64,000 nucleotides of DNA from Glandiceps talaboti (taxonomy: Eukaryota > Hemichordata > Enteropneusta > Spengelidae): positions 9,021,342 to 9,085,341 of the forward strand of contig NC_135549.1 in assembly GCF_964340395.1 (NCBI RefSeq), given 5' to 3'. Position 1 is the first letter of the stretch. Every line of letters begins with the position of its first letter. The notes under the pieces are model-generated. The model saw only the letters and a list, made by a program, of their open reading frames with translations, was not told the origin of the DNA and did no database searches. Shown in pieces: positions 37,050 through 51,292 of the stretch. The translations under genes were made by a program, and so were the position numbers.

Positions 37050-37148
37050 CTATCTATCTATCTATCTATCTATCAACTCATCATGACAAAGCCCCCTTAG
37101 GTCACTCATATTTTCCTTGGCTGAACAAAGATAAATATTGGGGAATAG
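37050..37148 (-). mobile_element. MITE family copy A (half element, reverse)
   Basis: Contains CCTTAGGTCACTCATATTTT then CCTTGGCTGAACAAAG and ends ATATTGGGGAATA, the reverse complement of the left half of copy B. It begins in a CTAT repeat that matches the GATA run inside copy B. Confidence 0.75.
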
Positions 37149-37616
37149 TATCTAATTATATTGAGAAAATCATTTTACATCCAAACTAATTTTCCAAATT
37201 GTAAACATACTACAATATGGAAACACTTTTTTTTTATAACTTGTTTGTTAATCTTGGAATATCCTCAATATTTTGTTGACAAATTAGAAGACTCTCCAAG
37301 TGAAGTTTGTAAACGCTACAGAAAAGTTATTTATATTTAGTTTCTTTTAATAAAGTACATTTATACAAATATGTCGACTTGTCTGCTTATTTTGTGTATT
37401 GAGAGAAAGTTATCCCTTTGAAATCTCTTACAGACATTTCATGATTTCCAAGCAGAAAAATGTGAAAATGGCATTTTGAACGTAAGAAGATTTGAGGAAC
37501 AAACATATTTCCTATTCGTTGCAATCATTTAATTTTTCCACACATTCAATTTAATTTTGTATGAAAAAGAAGAAAAAATGATACATTCGGATAGTCAACC
37601 AGTAAATAATTAAATG

Positions 37617-37749
37617 TTATTCCCCCAATATTTCCTTCGTTCAGCCAGGGAAAATATGAGTGACCTAAGGGGTCTTTGTCACTATGAGTTGATAGATAGA
37701 TAGGGCACGAGTATTTTCCAGCTGAATGAAGAAAAATATTGGAGAATAA
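37617..37749 (+). mobile_element. MITE family copy B (complete, about 133 bp)
   Basis: Terminal inverted repeats of about 29 bp: TTATTCCCCCAATATTTCC...TTCGTTCAGC on the left, GCTGAATGAAGAAAAATATT then GGAGAATAA on the right. Interior AAAATATGAGTGACCTAAGG then a GATAGATAG run. No coding capacity. Superfamily undetermined. Confidence 0.8.
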
Positions 37750-40700
37750 CACAATTATAGCAGTACTGTTAATTTCAAAGAAAAATGAGGGAAAGTAATG
37801 GCAATTTTGAACGTTTTGACTCGTATTTCGAATACAGCAGAACCAGTGACGTAGAACGACCAGAGTATATATTCCTAATTTTTGTTCTACATGGCTCATG
37901 CATGGTGTATAATTTTTAGTTTCCTTTTTTAGCCATAAACATCCGTTGGTTTAATCGCAAACATCAATATTACAATTGTTAGTACATTATAAATGCTTTA
38001 TACAATGATTCCAACACAAATATGACAAGCTAGCTTAAAAAATGAAAATTAATGCATTTGTTTGTTCACTACTTTTCATTACTATTGAGCCATCCAAAGT
38101 AATTTTTTTAATATTGATTATTATCCCCAGGGTATATCAATTATACTTCAATAAATATCTATTGATTGAGTTATTCTACAGTTATTTGTTCAATACCTGT
38201 TTCTCTGTACATGTATACTGAGATTTACAATAGAGGAATGATATTACAATGTAAAGAAATCTTATTGACTGTCAATATAGAAACGTTCATGTAATTATGA
38301 ACTGAGAGTCCACGAATAGACTAAAATGTCTTATGACATGGATGTCTAATATACCACTGCTTAGGTGCTTTTAGTCTTTCATTGTCTGTTTGGCTGATGG
38401 GGGAATGGGGGGGGGGGGGATGTGGGTGGGGGGGAGATGTAAGGAACTAAGGGTGAATATACCTTCTCTATATTGAATCCTTTTCTATGTCTCCATAAAG
38501 GCTCAGTGTGTGTAAAGACTTGAGGGCAGGAGAGTAATGACTGACTGACTGAATGCCTACAGGACCTTTCTCAAAAATGGAACTTCTGACATTTACAAGG
38601 TAATATCTCACAGGTGTTGTGTACTTTGTGTGTGGGATTTAACTATCGAAGTGTAATTTTCCTTAGATCAAAGTGTGTGTTTGGTTACTACTCTAAGGAT
38701 CGGCATGTCTTTGTAGTTTGTTCTGAAAGAAAATTGTCTGTCGATATTGTCGTGAAAATTCACCATTACTACTATTTTATTTGTAGAGCAGAATAACTTT
38801 CACCAATATACAAGATACATATATGTTGAATTTGTTGACTCAAAACCAGTTTTACAAAACAAATGATTTGACAGATAAATTTTCCTTTATATAATTTCAT
38901 TATTCCTTGGTACAATTCAAAACACATTTTTAATAATTATTTTTTGTAACAAAAATTTTTAAACAAAAAGAAATAATAAAAACGTTTTAAATTTACAAAA
39001 AGAATGTTTTGTTTTTTAAAATTCTGAATTCTTTATGACAATAATATTGTCTTCATGCAAGTCATTATTATAGTGAATGTGCCATAAATGCCATAGCCAC
39101 AGATGTGTGTCCATTGTTTTCTGATGTACTTTAAGCTGACATTATTATATTTAAAGCTAAACGGCACCGTCACTTGATTATACAATAAGGAGAATTGACA
39201 AACAAAGCAAATTTGTCTCCCACAAACGTCTTTTACTAATTTCTCGGAACAAATAGAAAATGCTGTCCCTCTAGTGTCAAGAGTTAGAAATGAAAAGATT
39301 CAAAATGAGGCTTGAAAAAAAAAGCTAAAAAGAAGACACCAGATAATTTTGGAATGAAGATATTATAAACTATAACAACAGCAAATGTCCATTTCATTAT
39401 GTAATGCACACAGCTGATTGACCTTGAACTATTAGTACATGTAACAACTGGTCTTTTAATTCCTGGCTAATCACTGTCACTAATATTTTCAGTGTTGCGT
39501 AACAATACAGCCATCATCAATCAATGCAACATACAGGTTAGGGGTATTTTTGTTCATTATTATTTGTATTCCTACACGCAGAAAGCGTGAATTTATAAGT
39601 ATTGAATCTGAAAAGATGGAAATCATATGATAATTCTACAATAAAAAGACCGAGAGTACAATCTAAAAACTCTATCAAGAACAAAACTTACTGATCAAAT
39701 ATGATGAAATCACAGAGAATGAATGAATTCTCCATTGAATTTTACCTCATTAAGACTTCATGACATGATTTCTGTCATGTATCACCTCAAATGATGAATT
39801 TTCAATTTTTTCACAAGATATAATATTCCATGGAGTCACTACTTAATACAGGAAACAGAGAGTGTGAAGATGGTACCCACTGGTGCAGAAACTACTTAAG
39901 AGATAGTTATCTGAGCTTTACTAGGTGTCGACATGGCTATCTTTGCAATTTATAGTGTTCTCATGGGGGTTCATATGTCAGCAAATATCTCTATATAATG
40001 TCTTTTTATCCCCCATTTTCATGTTTAGCATGATCTTATACTTGACTTGATTTGACAAATGACATAGTTTCTGAGTATGTGAGAACTGGTGACTGTGATA
40101 TGAAGAAATGGAATTAATGACTTCAACTTGAGTTTGGTCTTGGCTCCTTGTGTGAATCTATTGAGAACGTTCACTACTTATAGATAATGGTTCACACATG
40201 GATAAATCGACACTTATTCACATCGTGATAATTGCATGTCTCAATTCGCTCTTTTCTCTTCTAAATGTAGTATGTAGTTTGAAAAATTACACCTTTCATA
40301 GCAGATTCACTTGATGATGTTTACAAAATACCCAATAACCTGACACAAATGATGGAACTATAGGATCTTGGTGCCTGAACCACACCAAGCCACTAGGACG
40401 CATATAAAATTCAAATTATAAAATTATTAATTGCTGCTAATAATTTGTATAATAATGAGGTTGCATGTACATGTAGGTATGCCAGTGCACTGTTTTTGGG
40501 GTCGATTGTAAAATGACTGTGTGCCCATCGACATTTCAAAACTGCAGTTGAATTACTTTCAAACTGAAAATAAATAAAAACAATAAATAAACAAACTTTA
40601 GTTTGACTGACATTGGTCAGATAAACTAAGCAATTATCAAATCACATCATGATCAGGGTATCTTTACTGCAACGTGCAAGACGCACATAAAGTCAATATT

Positions 40701-42254
40701 GTGTCAATTATTCAACATTATGCTTTGTTTGTGAGAATAAACACGATATCCAAACAAAACAAAACACCACTGAATCACACACAAACCACTGACAATGGAA
40801 AATACAACTTGTGTGGAGTGGCGGTTTCCTTTGCGTGTTTGTATTTTTTTAAAACACCAAGACAGCAGTATAATAGCCAAGTGATTTGTGTGCATAGTGG
40901 TAGGGGATGATAATAGTACTTGAGGTGTGTCATAGACCTTCCATTATGAGACAACATCCACCAATATAAAGAATTAAGCCATAAAAACATGGATAACCAC
41001 AGGGAATACACATTGTAACTACTAATTCACATATAATGGAGTAATAATTCCATCATTTTCTCCCCTGAACTATTCAAATGAAACATGAGTAATTTCTTGA
41101 GTGTTAGCCACCCCAGACTATTCATGATTGTATACAGGGAACAATTTATTGCTTGTATTATGTATAATACCTTATCTGCATGGCTGCATGCAATGGGGTT
41201 ATAAATGTGCCTCGGAAATAAACTGTTTGAACTTTTGCTGTTACTTTGAAAAAATCCAACCCATTCTCAGGTAAAATCAAAGGAAAAAATCAGGGGGTTG
41301 CCATGCATACAATATATGAAATAGAGACCAAAATGTCATCAAAATTAAGCCATTTCAGAATTCAATATGGCCGCCGGGTACTATGTCACCGGTAAAGCTA
41401 TGGGGAACAAAAGATTTTTGATTTCCCTGAACACAAGACAGTTGACCCCAAAATTTCTTTTATTATTTAAAAGGATCAGAAGCAAGCTCCATATGACAAA
41501 GTTTGGAGAGATTTTAATCATTTTGACTTTCAGTAAACTTTGTCTCTGATTCACAGTCTAACATGAAATCATTCAAAATTGATGAGTCTTTGGTTTAATT
41601 CTTACTATACATCACAACTTTTTATTTCACTTTATTAGGATTTATTGGGTATATATGAACAAGAATTAGCTAGAAAGTTAGTATCTGTACATATGCCTAT
41701 CATCAGTTTCAGCTGGCATACATCCTGACACTCACAGTACAAAGTGTATATCCCGACAGATCAATGACTGAACAGTGCTGGAACACACACAGCAACGGGA
41801 AATTAAAAGCTCTTTCTAATATTGTTATAATGCAGTACATGTTTCCGAGTCTTGGGATCATCAAGGAAACCTACAAATAGAACACACACAGGGGAATTTC
41901 CTCCTTAAACAAAAGAAACAACCTTTCCATAAGATGGACAGCATCCTGCTTTTCATCTTACATAAAAATGTTATTTTCACTGAATAGTTACATAGCATGA
42001 ACTACTAAAAATCAAATCACTGCAGTGTACATTTGTATGTCAATGTTTTCTAAGATGTGACGTACAGTTTTCTGAGATTTAACAGCATCATTTGTTATTT
42101 AGCTTTTATTAGCTTCATCTTGGATTTTGCCTCAGACAAAATAACAGACAGGTTTACCCAAAAGTGTCCTGTTAAAAATATTAAATAGGCAATGATCTGT
42201 ACTATGACCATCAGATAACAGTATACAACATAATTGATGATCACTTGTGAGATG

Positions 42255-42422
42255 TCAGAAGTCATAGTCTTTTGGAATTATACTGCAGGATGAAAAGACA
42301 CAGTCATTTACAATCAGCTCTCCATTTCTCATGGTGCTGCTATCCATGACAAAGAAGCCTCGGCTCCATAAATCTGTATTCCCAGACATCAAAACATCTG
42401 TGCCATTTACATTAGCATTCAT
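42255..42422 (-). CDS. Small open frame, 55 residues, uncertain
   Basis: ATG at 42420-42422 to TGA at 42255-42257, with protein-like composition (for example GNTDLWSRGFFVMDSSTMRN). The plus strand is also open here after an ACTGCAG acceptor-like site, so either strand, or neither, may be coding. No family recognised. Confidence 0.2.
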   Translation of the reverse strand: MNANVNGTDVLMSGNTDLWSRGFFVMDSSTMRNGELIVNDCVFSSCSIIPKDYDF

Positions 42423-42769
42423 TAGATTGGAAGGAAGATGTTCTAAGAATTACTTACACTAAAATCAGACAAATGTGCATTTTGACTTAAACTACCTTAT
42501 CTACTGATTGTGATTTATGGAACAAAAAGTCATAAACATGTCATTGTACGGCTTATCTTGCACTGACAAAGAACATCAATTTTGATCAAGGAACTATGTT
42601 TGTGGAATCTCAAAGAACATTGGTTAAAATGATAATTACTCATAGGTTCTATACAGTATCTCTTCTGATATCATAGCAGTATATAATTTTCAGTAATAAA
42701 CAACATATTAAGGTATGACGCTGTTAAGTATTGCTAATACAACTTTCATTACATTTGTTGATAATCTAA

Positions 42770-42919
42770 TATTTTTCCCATTACTTTTCTTCATTCAGCC
42801 AAGGAAAACATGAATGACCTAAGGGGCCATGTCACTATGAGTTGACAGCGAATGTTGTCAGAACCCTGGAAGGGTCGTAGGTATTTTCCAGCTGAATCAG
42901 GAAATATATTGGGGAATAC
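42770..42919 (+). mobile_element. MITE family copy C
   Basis: Same order as copy B: TTCATTCAGCCAAGGAAAA, GAATGACCTAAGGGG, TCACTATGAGTTGA, GGTATTTTCCAGCTGAAT, AATATATTGGGGAATA. It has an insertion of about 30 bp in place of the GATA run, and a degraded left end. Confidence 0.75.
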
Positions 42920-45900
42920 TTGTACAAGCATAAGTTATGAAAAATTAGGTAAAATAATGATTATTTTGAATGTTTTAATAAACCATTTTTGAAGTAGTCT
43001 GTATGAGAACCAATAGCATAGTCATGCCAAGCCATGATGTAGAATGACCTGGGTATAAATCCCAAATTTAGAACATGTTCACTACTGACTTGTGAATGTT
43101 ATTACAAGGGGTTAGCCTCCATTTACCATTTAGTATAAATCTGATCAGCGGGTTTTTTATTTTTATTAAAAATTTATTTATTTATTTATTTATATTTTTA
43201 ACAAATTTTAGTCAAATTTTGTCAAACAATCTGATCAGAAGGTTTGTACTCATTGTATAAGTTATATATGTAAAACATTGCATGACACATACATGTCCAT
43301 GTAATATTGAGGTATTGATAGAAGTTATAACATCAGAAAGATGGAGGTGGAGATGTTGATCGTTTCTTTCCTACAAATACACTGATGTACTCTCCTATCA
43401 ATGTATTATCCCATGGGTAATGACTCTCAAGAAGTAAAGGGTCAATTGCTTTCTGAAATATCAACACATGAAAGCAAGCATTGTTCCATTTATAGCAAGA
43501 TGTTGCCTGTTGACATCACGATCCATGATTTTTCTTCACTGTTTCACGAACAGCTAGTAATGGCAAACAATAAATTCAGTCATGCCCCCAAATGGCAGTT
43601 ATCAGCACAACTGTTTGTAGATATTTACATTAATGGTTTGTCATTGCTAGTAATACCAGTGGTTAGTGAGTCAGTAAAACAAAATCACAAACTCTGAAGT
43701 AAACAGGCTAGGCAAGATGGATTTCCAGTTAGCCTGTAGCTTTCACTGATCACAGCCACAATATACAGTATACACATTGAGTCTTCTTAGTTACTATTCT
43801 AATGTTGTCATGTGTCATTTCCCCAATACATATATCTGATGTTCATCATGTTTGAAGGCCAAAGTTGATAATAATCCTTGAAAACAATTTCAACAATCCC
43901 GAATCCATCAATTCCGACATCTAAACTTTCCCTATGACATTTCTAAATTAATTACTGTGAGGGGATATATAGATGAAGGTCAAAAATAATTGTCACTTTC
44001 AACATAACCATTCACATAAGTGTCAGTTTCATGTCTTATTTCTTTGTCTGCTATTTCAAATGACAACTGCTAACAAATAATTTGCACTTCAGCAGCATAT
44101 AGTAATTACCATCTATTAGCATTAGGAGTTGTAGAGTAACACTGTGAATACACTGGCCTATTATTAGATTATGGCATCAACTTTGATTATCAGTTGTTAA
44201 TGATGTCCAGGGTTCCCAAATCTTGTAATTAATCACAACACAATATATTTATCATATTGATATGTACAATTTCTATTGTATGGAATCATTAATTAATCTC
44301 GTCATCACTTTGTTGCACTATAAATTTTTTCAATTTTCTTTTTTTTGAGGGGTGAGGGAGAGGGTGAGGGGCAACACTTGTGATGTAAATTAACTTTCCC
44401 CTTCCCTATATCTACTCTCAGTCTCATCTTAACACATGTATCGTGAATGTCTATCTCATCACATGGAAAACTCTATAAGCATGTAAATTAGTTTTGAGCC
44501 AAATCAGTCTTGTCGGAATGTCACAGTTGAGATTGTTTTGGACACAATATTTTTGCTTTGTATCTACGTCAAAAGTCTTCATTTTTGAATTTGAACAAAG
44601 AAATACACACTGTGCCAGGTCACAATAATCGCATAGCAAGCACTATAATAATGTTGCCATAATACATATAGAAAATAAGTTTTAAGCTGAATGTGACATC
44701 AGAATAAAGAGGAAATTAGACATTTGTGCAGACAATAACTTTTTACAGCAACCTGTCCATGAAGTGTAAAACTGCATAATGGCATTTACTGAATGCATAT
44801 TGATCAATTCGAACGCAATAAGTTCCTCATATAAATAAACTATGTGTGTTCACTTTATGGTACAGGAACTACAATTTAAAGAAATGCAATTTTAAAATGA
44901 ACAACATTACTATTCTAATTTCATCTGTCGTATCGGGTTGAATTTGTAAAATGTTAACAGTAATCCGGGCTTCAATTTGCAGAGAATGATATGTGGAGTA
45001 ATAAAGGCTAGAGGAAATTGGAGTATAATTTACTTATTATGTTGGATTTAAAGTATGTCATTGAAATAATCCCTTATGGGCTTTATTGAGATTGGTGATG
45101 TGAAAATAGCAATGTAATGTCAATGGAAAATTTTCCATCTAATTTAACAGTGTGGGCAGGAAGGGGTTAGAAACCTGGAAAACTCATTGCATTGTAATCT
45201 GAATTTTACTCCCTTACTTCATTGAAACTCTTATTCCCAAATTAATTTGAATTTTCTACATTATCTTTGTCTTCACAGCCTAGATTATGTGAGATACTAT
45301 TAGTACATCTCTCAGAGGGCATGTGTTTTTAATTATGGAATCTTCTTGAGAGATACAGATCAAGAGATGAGATGCTGCTCATCATGTCATCATGTCATCT
45401 GACAACCTTAGTTGTTCAACCGAAAGAAATCACAGAATGAGAAACAAACACAATGGGCTGACTTCTATTAAAGTACACAATGCAAGCCATAGTTGTTCTT
45501 CGTTTGAAAAACACTTATTTTTGTTCTTAGCAATCATTTTTCTTTGTTTTACTTGTTAAAAATTGATAATCAACTAACAATTGTCAAAATCTTGTTTTCT
45601 TGTAAAAAAAATAAATATAGAGTCTATTCTTTTGGTCTAAATTATATTTTCAAAAATAGCACTATAAAAGAAATCGTGACAGCTATTATTAGTGAGCACT
45701 TTCTTCACATCAATGTGAAAGTGAAATAAGTTAATTTCCCCTGACAGTAAATGTTTGACATTTTTACTAATTTTAGGATTTTCATAAATTCCTGACTCTG
45801 TGAGCATTACTAAGGCAATCTTTCTTCACTTTAGGTATAGAAGGAGTATTCAAACTTAAGGAAGAGTGAATAATACCTATGTGACAAAAGCAGCTTACAG

Positions 45901-46880
45901 TTAATGTCGCTCACAGAGGTGTCAATGATGATAGATTCCATTGTAAGTATAATCAGGTTTAAAGTTGTGAAACACTGATTATTTAACAACACTTTAACAG
46001 CAATACCGATAATTTGATTTAAGGTTTTCTACTTCAGTTTCAGTTTAACTCAGTAACACTAAATAAGGTAAATTTGTTCCAATCAGTTCTTGTGCCAGGA
46101 TATCATGTATTTGCTCTAGCTTGTAAATAAATGTATTTGTTTGATAGCTGTTTACTCCAAGTATTAAAGCTCACAAAGGGTATTCTAAATTTATCACAAC
46201 TCTTCAAACACTTTCATGGTCAGTATACTGACTGACTGACAATGTGTATGACATACGATTATTACTCTTGACACTGGATCTGCTTATTCAATTATGTGTG
46301 CGTCCATGAAATTTCCAAGTTTGACTCATAAATGAAAACTGACATATTCAATAAATTAAGCTATCGGTTTCCATTTGGCTTTTGTATTGTGTTATTTGCT
46401 ACATACATGTAACCACACTAGCAAAAATAATAGCCATGATGGAATATGAAAACATAATTTTCTATTGCACAACACTAAATTTCTGACATCATTTAGTTTT
46501 CAGAATATTTCCTACTATCTTAATATTGGTAAAGCAAATAAAAATTATTCCTGACGAGTCAGGCATATTTACCAAGTAAAATTGTTCTTCTTGTCTATTT
46601 AAAGTACTCAAGTTAAAGTCTTGTTATGTTCAACCAGTAATTATTTGTACATAACCCCCTGGATTTAAAAACTGATACATTTTTTTCACAGATCAGACAG
46701 GATATGTACTTTTTTCCTTTAAAAAAATTATTTACCCTTGTAGTTTTTCATTAAACTGATACTTCTGGTCAAAACCATGATAACCATCTAAAAAGTTAAT
46801 TTCAAATATCATGAGTTTGTTTACCAAATGACTATGTCTATTTAAATTGTAATCAGCACACCCCCACACCCACAGTTTAT

Positions 46881-47310
46881 GTTTATACTTAATTTATTAT
46901 TACACTGTTATAATATGGTACATTGAGACCATGGCCAGACTGTAGCATTTATGTTAATTTGTTCATTAGTATGCAAACCACATATTAAGTTCAGTTCATG
47001 TTTATACTTAAGTCATTATTAAACTCTTATAATATGGTACATTGAGACCATGACCAGACTGTAGCATTTATGTTAATTTGTTCATTAGTATGCAAGCCAC
47101 ATATCAAGTTCAGTTCATGTTTATACTTAACTCATTATTAAACTGTTATAATATGGTACATTGAGACCATGACCAGACTGTGGTATTTATGTTACTTTGC
47201 CCATTAGTATGCAAACCACATATCAAGTTCAGTTCATGTTTATACATTATTAATATACAAGATTATGATACACTGTGATCATGGCCAGACGGTGATCTGT
47301 ATCCTAATAC
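46881..47310 (+). repeat. 119 bp tandem repeat, about 3.5 copies
   Basis: GTTTATACTT starts at 46881, 47000 and 47119, and GTTTATAC at 47238: an exact 119 bp period. Units carry TATAATATGGTACATTGAGA, CCATGACCAGACTGTAGCAT and TTCATTAGTATGCAAACCAC. The last unit is diverged and truncated. Confidence 0.93.
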
Positions 47311-50300
47311 ATATAACATAATAAATGTACCATCACACATTATCCTGTTACATTGCATTATCATATATAATGACTTCCTGTAAATCAATACTGCATCATA
47401 TACACTCTGATAAATAAGTAATGCAATTTAAAACACAACCTGATACAAATATTTTGTTCACTACATGTATAAAGATAGTCTAAAGTTTCTTCTGCCACAA
47501 GGGAATATAATATTAAATTGCACTTTGACAAATTTTTGACAATGAATATATAGTCACCCCAATGAGTGTGTGTATCTGGAAACCAGAAGGATTATTGTTT
47601 GAAGTAAAAATCAGATATCAGATATCAGAAAAATGGCAGGAATAAAATTCCATTAGATTTAAATCACAGTGGACTATTAAGATGGTAATATGATAGATTT
47701 AAACTATGTGGCATAGATGCTATTGATTCTTTTATCCATTTACATAGTACATTGAGAATTGCCAGTGCATAACATACACTTTACTAGTAATGGATCCTAA
47801 CCAGGATATGTGACTGTTATGTTAACAACCATGCAGTCTAAGCACTGAAAACAGTGTTATGAAGTCCTGAATAAGGCAGTTTCAGTTATTAGAAGCTACT
47901 GGATATGATTTTATCATTAGTAGTTATGGTAAAGATTTCATATTTTGCTGAAATTATCATATAAAAACTCTTTAACATGGGCTATTAAATGAGTAACGAC
48001 TCAGAATGACAAGGTTTAACAGGAATGTTAAGTTGACTGACATGGTGTAACACTTCTAACGTGTAACAAATTACCAATTTTGAACACTCTCCAAAATTGC
48101 ACCATAATAATTTATCAATTATTAATAGCTCCTGTAGCTGCTCAATGACTAGTACACATGCGTGTCCTATGTGACGTTTTTTTTTTGTAGTTTTACTACA
48201 CATGCGCATTCTATATACTATGCGCATACTCCATGCGAAGGGTGCTATCTACAATATCATCATGAGGAAGCCAGTCACAAATGAATCTACCCTGCGTGAG
48301 CTTATGGGCTTTGCCTATAGTTATGATGTTATCTTGGAGATGTGAATTTCATTTCTCAACTTATTAATATTAATGAAACCATTTAAATGCCTTGCTTATC
48401 AACAGCTAATAACTTTATATCTCATAGATTGCTTTAATTTATAATCGTAAATTGGGTTTGATAGAAGCGATTACAAATCCTTTTGTCGATGTAAAACATT
48501 ATTTCTGATGTTTCAACATCACACAGGAGGCATTCAGTATGTCTAGCTAGAAAAGCTGGCAGTGGAGAAAGATCTTACTAGGGAAATCTGATGTCTGATT
48601 TTACAGATAGGAATTTAATTTCACATCTTTATTTTGTTCTTTTTCATAGATAAATCATAGCAAATTGTCTGAAGCTTTTCAGTGATATTTCCAACATTAC
48701 ACAGGTCTTAATTTTCATTAAATACTCTTTACATTCCTGTATTACTGACACTTGAAATGTTGAAACTCAAAAATGTATCACTCAAACATCTTTCCACGGA
48801 TCGTAATTTATTTATTAGCAAAATTTGAAAATTTTAGTTTCTGAGCATTCCCTCAATATCTGATAGATTTCAAAAAGCAATATCATAACTATTGTGATGA
48901 ACTTAATCTCTACACAGATATCAATTGTGAATGTATATATTAAACAAAATAATGTACATTCAATGTATTTATAAATGTTTTCGTCATTGTAGACAATTTT
49001 ACTGAAAATGCCACTGTATACCATTCAGATCTTTAAATGTCAAATATTGACAGACTTTGTCAATCATATAAATGCCAGTAATGTTGCTATTAACTAATTA
49101 GCACTGTAATGGAGGTATGAATCTACAAGGTTGCAAGCCTATCAGCTAATAGTCGATCAGCATACACATGTAACATAATGACCAATTACTGATATTTTAA
49201 AGGCTTGTCTCTGCACAGCATCTGTGAATAATACCGTGAAGGTTTTCTTCTCATTAAAAAACTCTGAACATTTTCAATGCATTTCAATATCTGTCATCAT
49301 TAATTTTTTTAGCATACAATATATTTCGTAATTAGCAGTATCTAAACTTATAACTCAGAGCACTTTAATTCTTGCTCCTGCTACTTGTGTGGTCATACAT
49401 GTACACATCAATATATTTTGCTAAGACTTGATTTCGGCCAGCGTAGCTTGCGTCATAGTTTTTTAAACATTCACACACACATCTAATACACTAACAAATT
49501 CGCTTCAGGTCATACAAAAAAAATACTTTAAAAGCCAAAACATTGGATGTATGTTACTTTTTGTAATCACATATATTAGATGAATCAGGGAAATTGGCTC
49601 CCTTGTATGACAAGAAAATGCTTTTAAATACATTTGGAATTTTAAAAAAAGGGAAATTTGCCCCCAGTATTATATAAATACCGTTTGTAATTTTTCTGTC
49701 AGATACATCCTACATAGCTTTATTTCTACAACCAATAATAATCAGTGAAATCTTAAACTCCTACAATTTCTCGAGACAACTGCAATCTTGTCAGTTTTCA
49801 TAAAAGTGTATACTTCCTTAATATAACAGAGAATATGATAGTTAGCCAAGTTCCAATGACATTCAAGTGTCCGTGCTCAAGATGTATAAGAAACATGTCT
49901 GTATATAAGTACTGTCATTATGCTGTCTTCGTAATATCTACATTCATACAGCTACATAATATATAGCTAGGTTTTTCTTCTGCAACAATCAAAAGAGTTA
50001 ATTTTATCTCAAATTTTATACTGCTGTCTACAAATTGCAAGTAAAATATTGCCCAGTTTTCATATTTGTACAAATTTCAGCTGTTTAACCTTTTATAAAT
50101 GTACACATTCTTGTGTGTATTCAAATGTCATGTTACATCACATCCATAATTCTTTAAAATTCTTGATACAAAATCAAAAGTACATCTTATACTTTCCTCT
50201 TACAACAAATATTATCTATGTGAAATAACCTCTGATATATGATTTGCTGAAAAAATATGCCACAGAAATAAATCATTTCACTATTTTTTGCATTGCATAA

Positions 50301-51223
50301 TTGACGTTCTTATGACAAACGATTTCCTTTCTATAATCCTTAAGGCTTTCTGATCATAACATGTCACAACTCTTGGAGATGTGTTTTAAGATCACCTTTG
50401 ACCTTTGATGTACAATGGCTGTCAATGTATAATGAGTGAATACATCACAACAGCTGTACAATTGCCAGTGTATGACAGTGATCGATAACTTTTAAAGTTT
50501 CCAGGTGTTGTTGCATCTAACAGATCCCACAAGTATAACCCATAATATAAATGATGTTTTACAATTTTTACTATGGTCAATATTTTTCGTCACACTTTTT
50601 TTAGTTCACACTTTTTTTTGTCATTTTAATATTAGAGGTTTTCAAAGACCTTTTAATTCAGAACATCAACTTTTGTCTGCAGTATGTCACCAGGTACATG
50701 GTATATCATTTTCATTTAAACCATCAGTTTGACATACATAGCAATCCGTTTTGGAGAAGAAAACTGCACAATATATTTTGTTTCAAAATTTTTGGTTTCA
50801 ACGGAACAATGAGAACTGAGTATTGGGTATAGTCTTGTGAGCTGTGAGAATGCTTAGATGAGACCTTAATTTTTATTGCCTCGAATAAGAAAAGACACAG
50901 AGATTAGCACTATAACGTTGGATAAAACTGAATTTCAACATTATTCATTGAGGTTTGTTAGATCCAATCTATAGTAGAGACATCTGATAACATCTCTCTG
51001 AGTATTATATTTTCTAATCCCAGGATATTTCACACACTGTCAATTTTTATGACCTATTCGGCAAAACACTGTGATGTCAATGAAAAATGGCAAAGTCAAT
51101 AGACAAATGGGCAGGCACAACAAATTAGGTTCCACCCCTTGTTAACCTTTCCAAACATGCATGTTTGGGCTAAAAATATGTATAGATCTCCATCTAAAAG
51201 GTCATTTCAAAAGAAGAAATTCC

Positions 51224-51292
51224 CCTAATCAATGTTTAAGTTCACTGTAATAGCCATTTACATTATTACAGTGAACTGAAACATTGATTAGG
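51224..51292. repeat. Near-perfect 28 bp hairpin
   Basis: Arms 51224-51251 and 51265-51292 pair over 28 bp with one mismatch and a 13-base loop. The left arm begins CCTAATCAATGTTTAAGTTC. The size is similar to an animal microRNA precursor, but a short foldback repeat is equally possible. Confidence 0.85.

Larger units (their letters stand above)
36646..42250 (-). other. Upstream side of the MFSD4-like gene, no exon found
   Basis: The first intron and start of the transporter should run this way. I looked for a minus-strand block with a phase-2 donor and a hydrophobic N-terminal helix and found none. The stretch holds the foldback at 36761-36939, MITE copies at 37050-37148 and 37617-37749, and a G-rich tract near 38400-38435. 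The rest is AT-rich sequence with only short spurious open frames. Confidence 0.5.
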
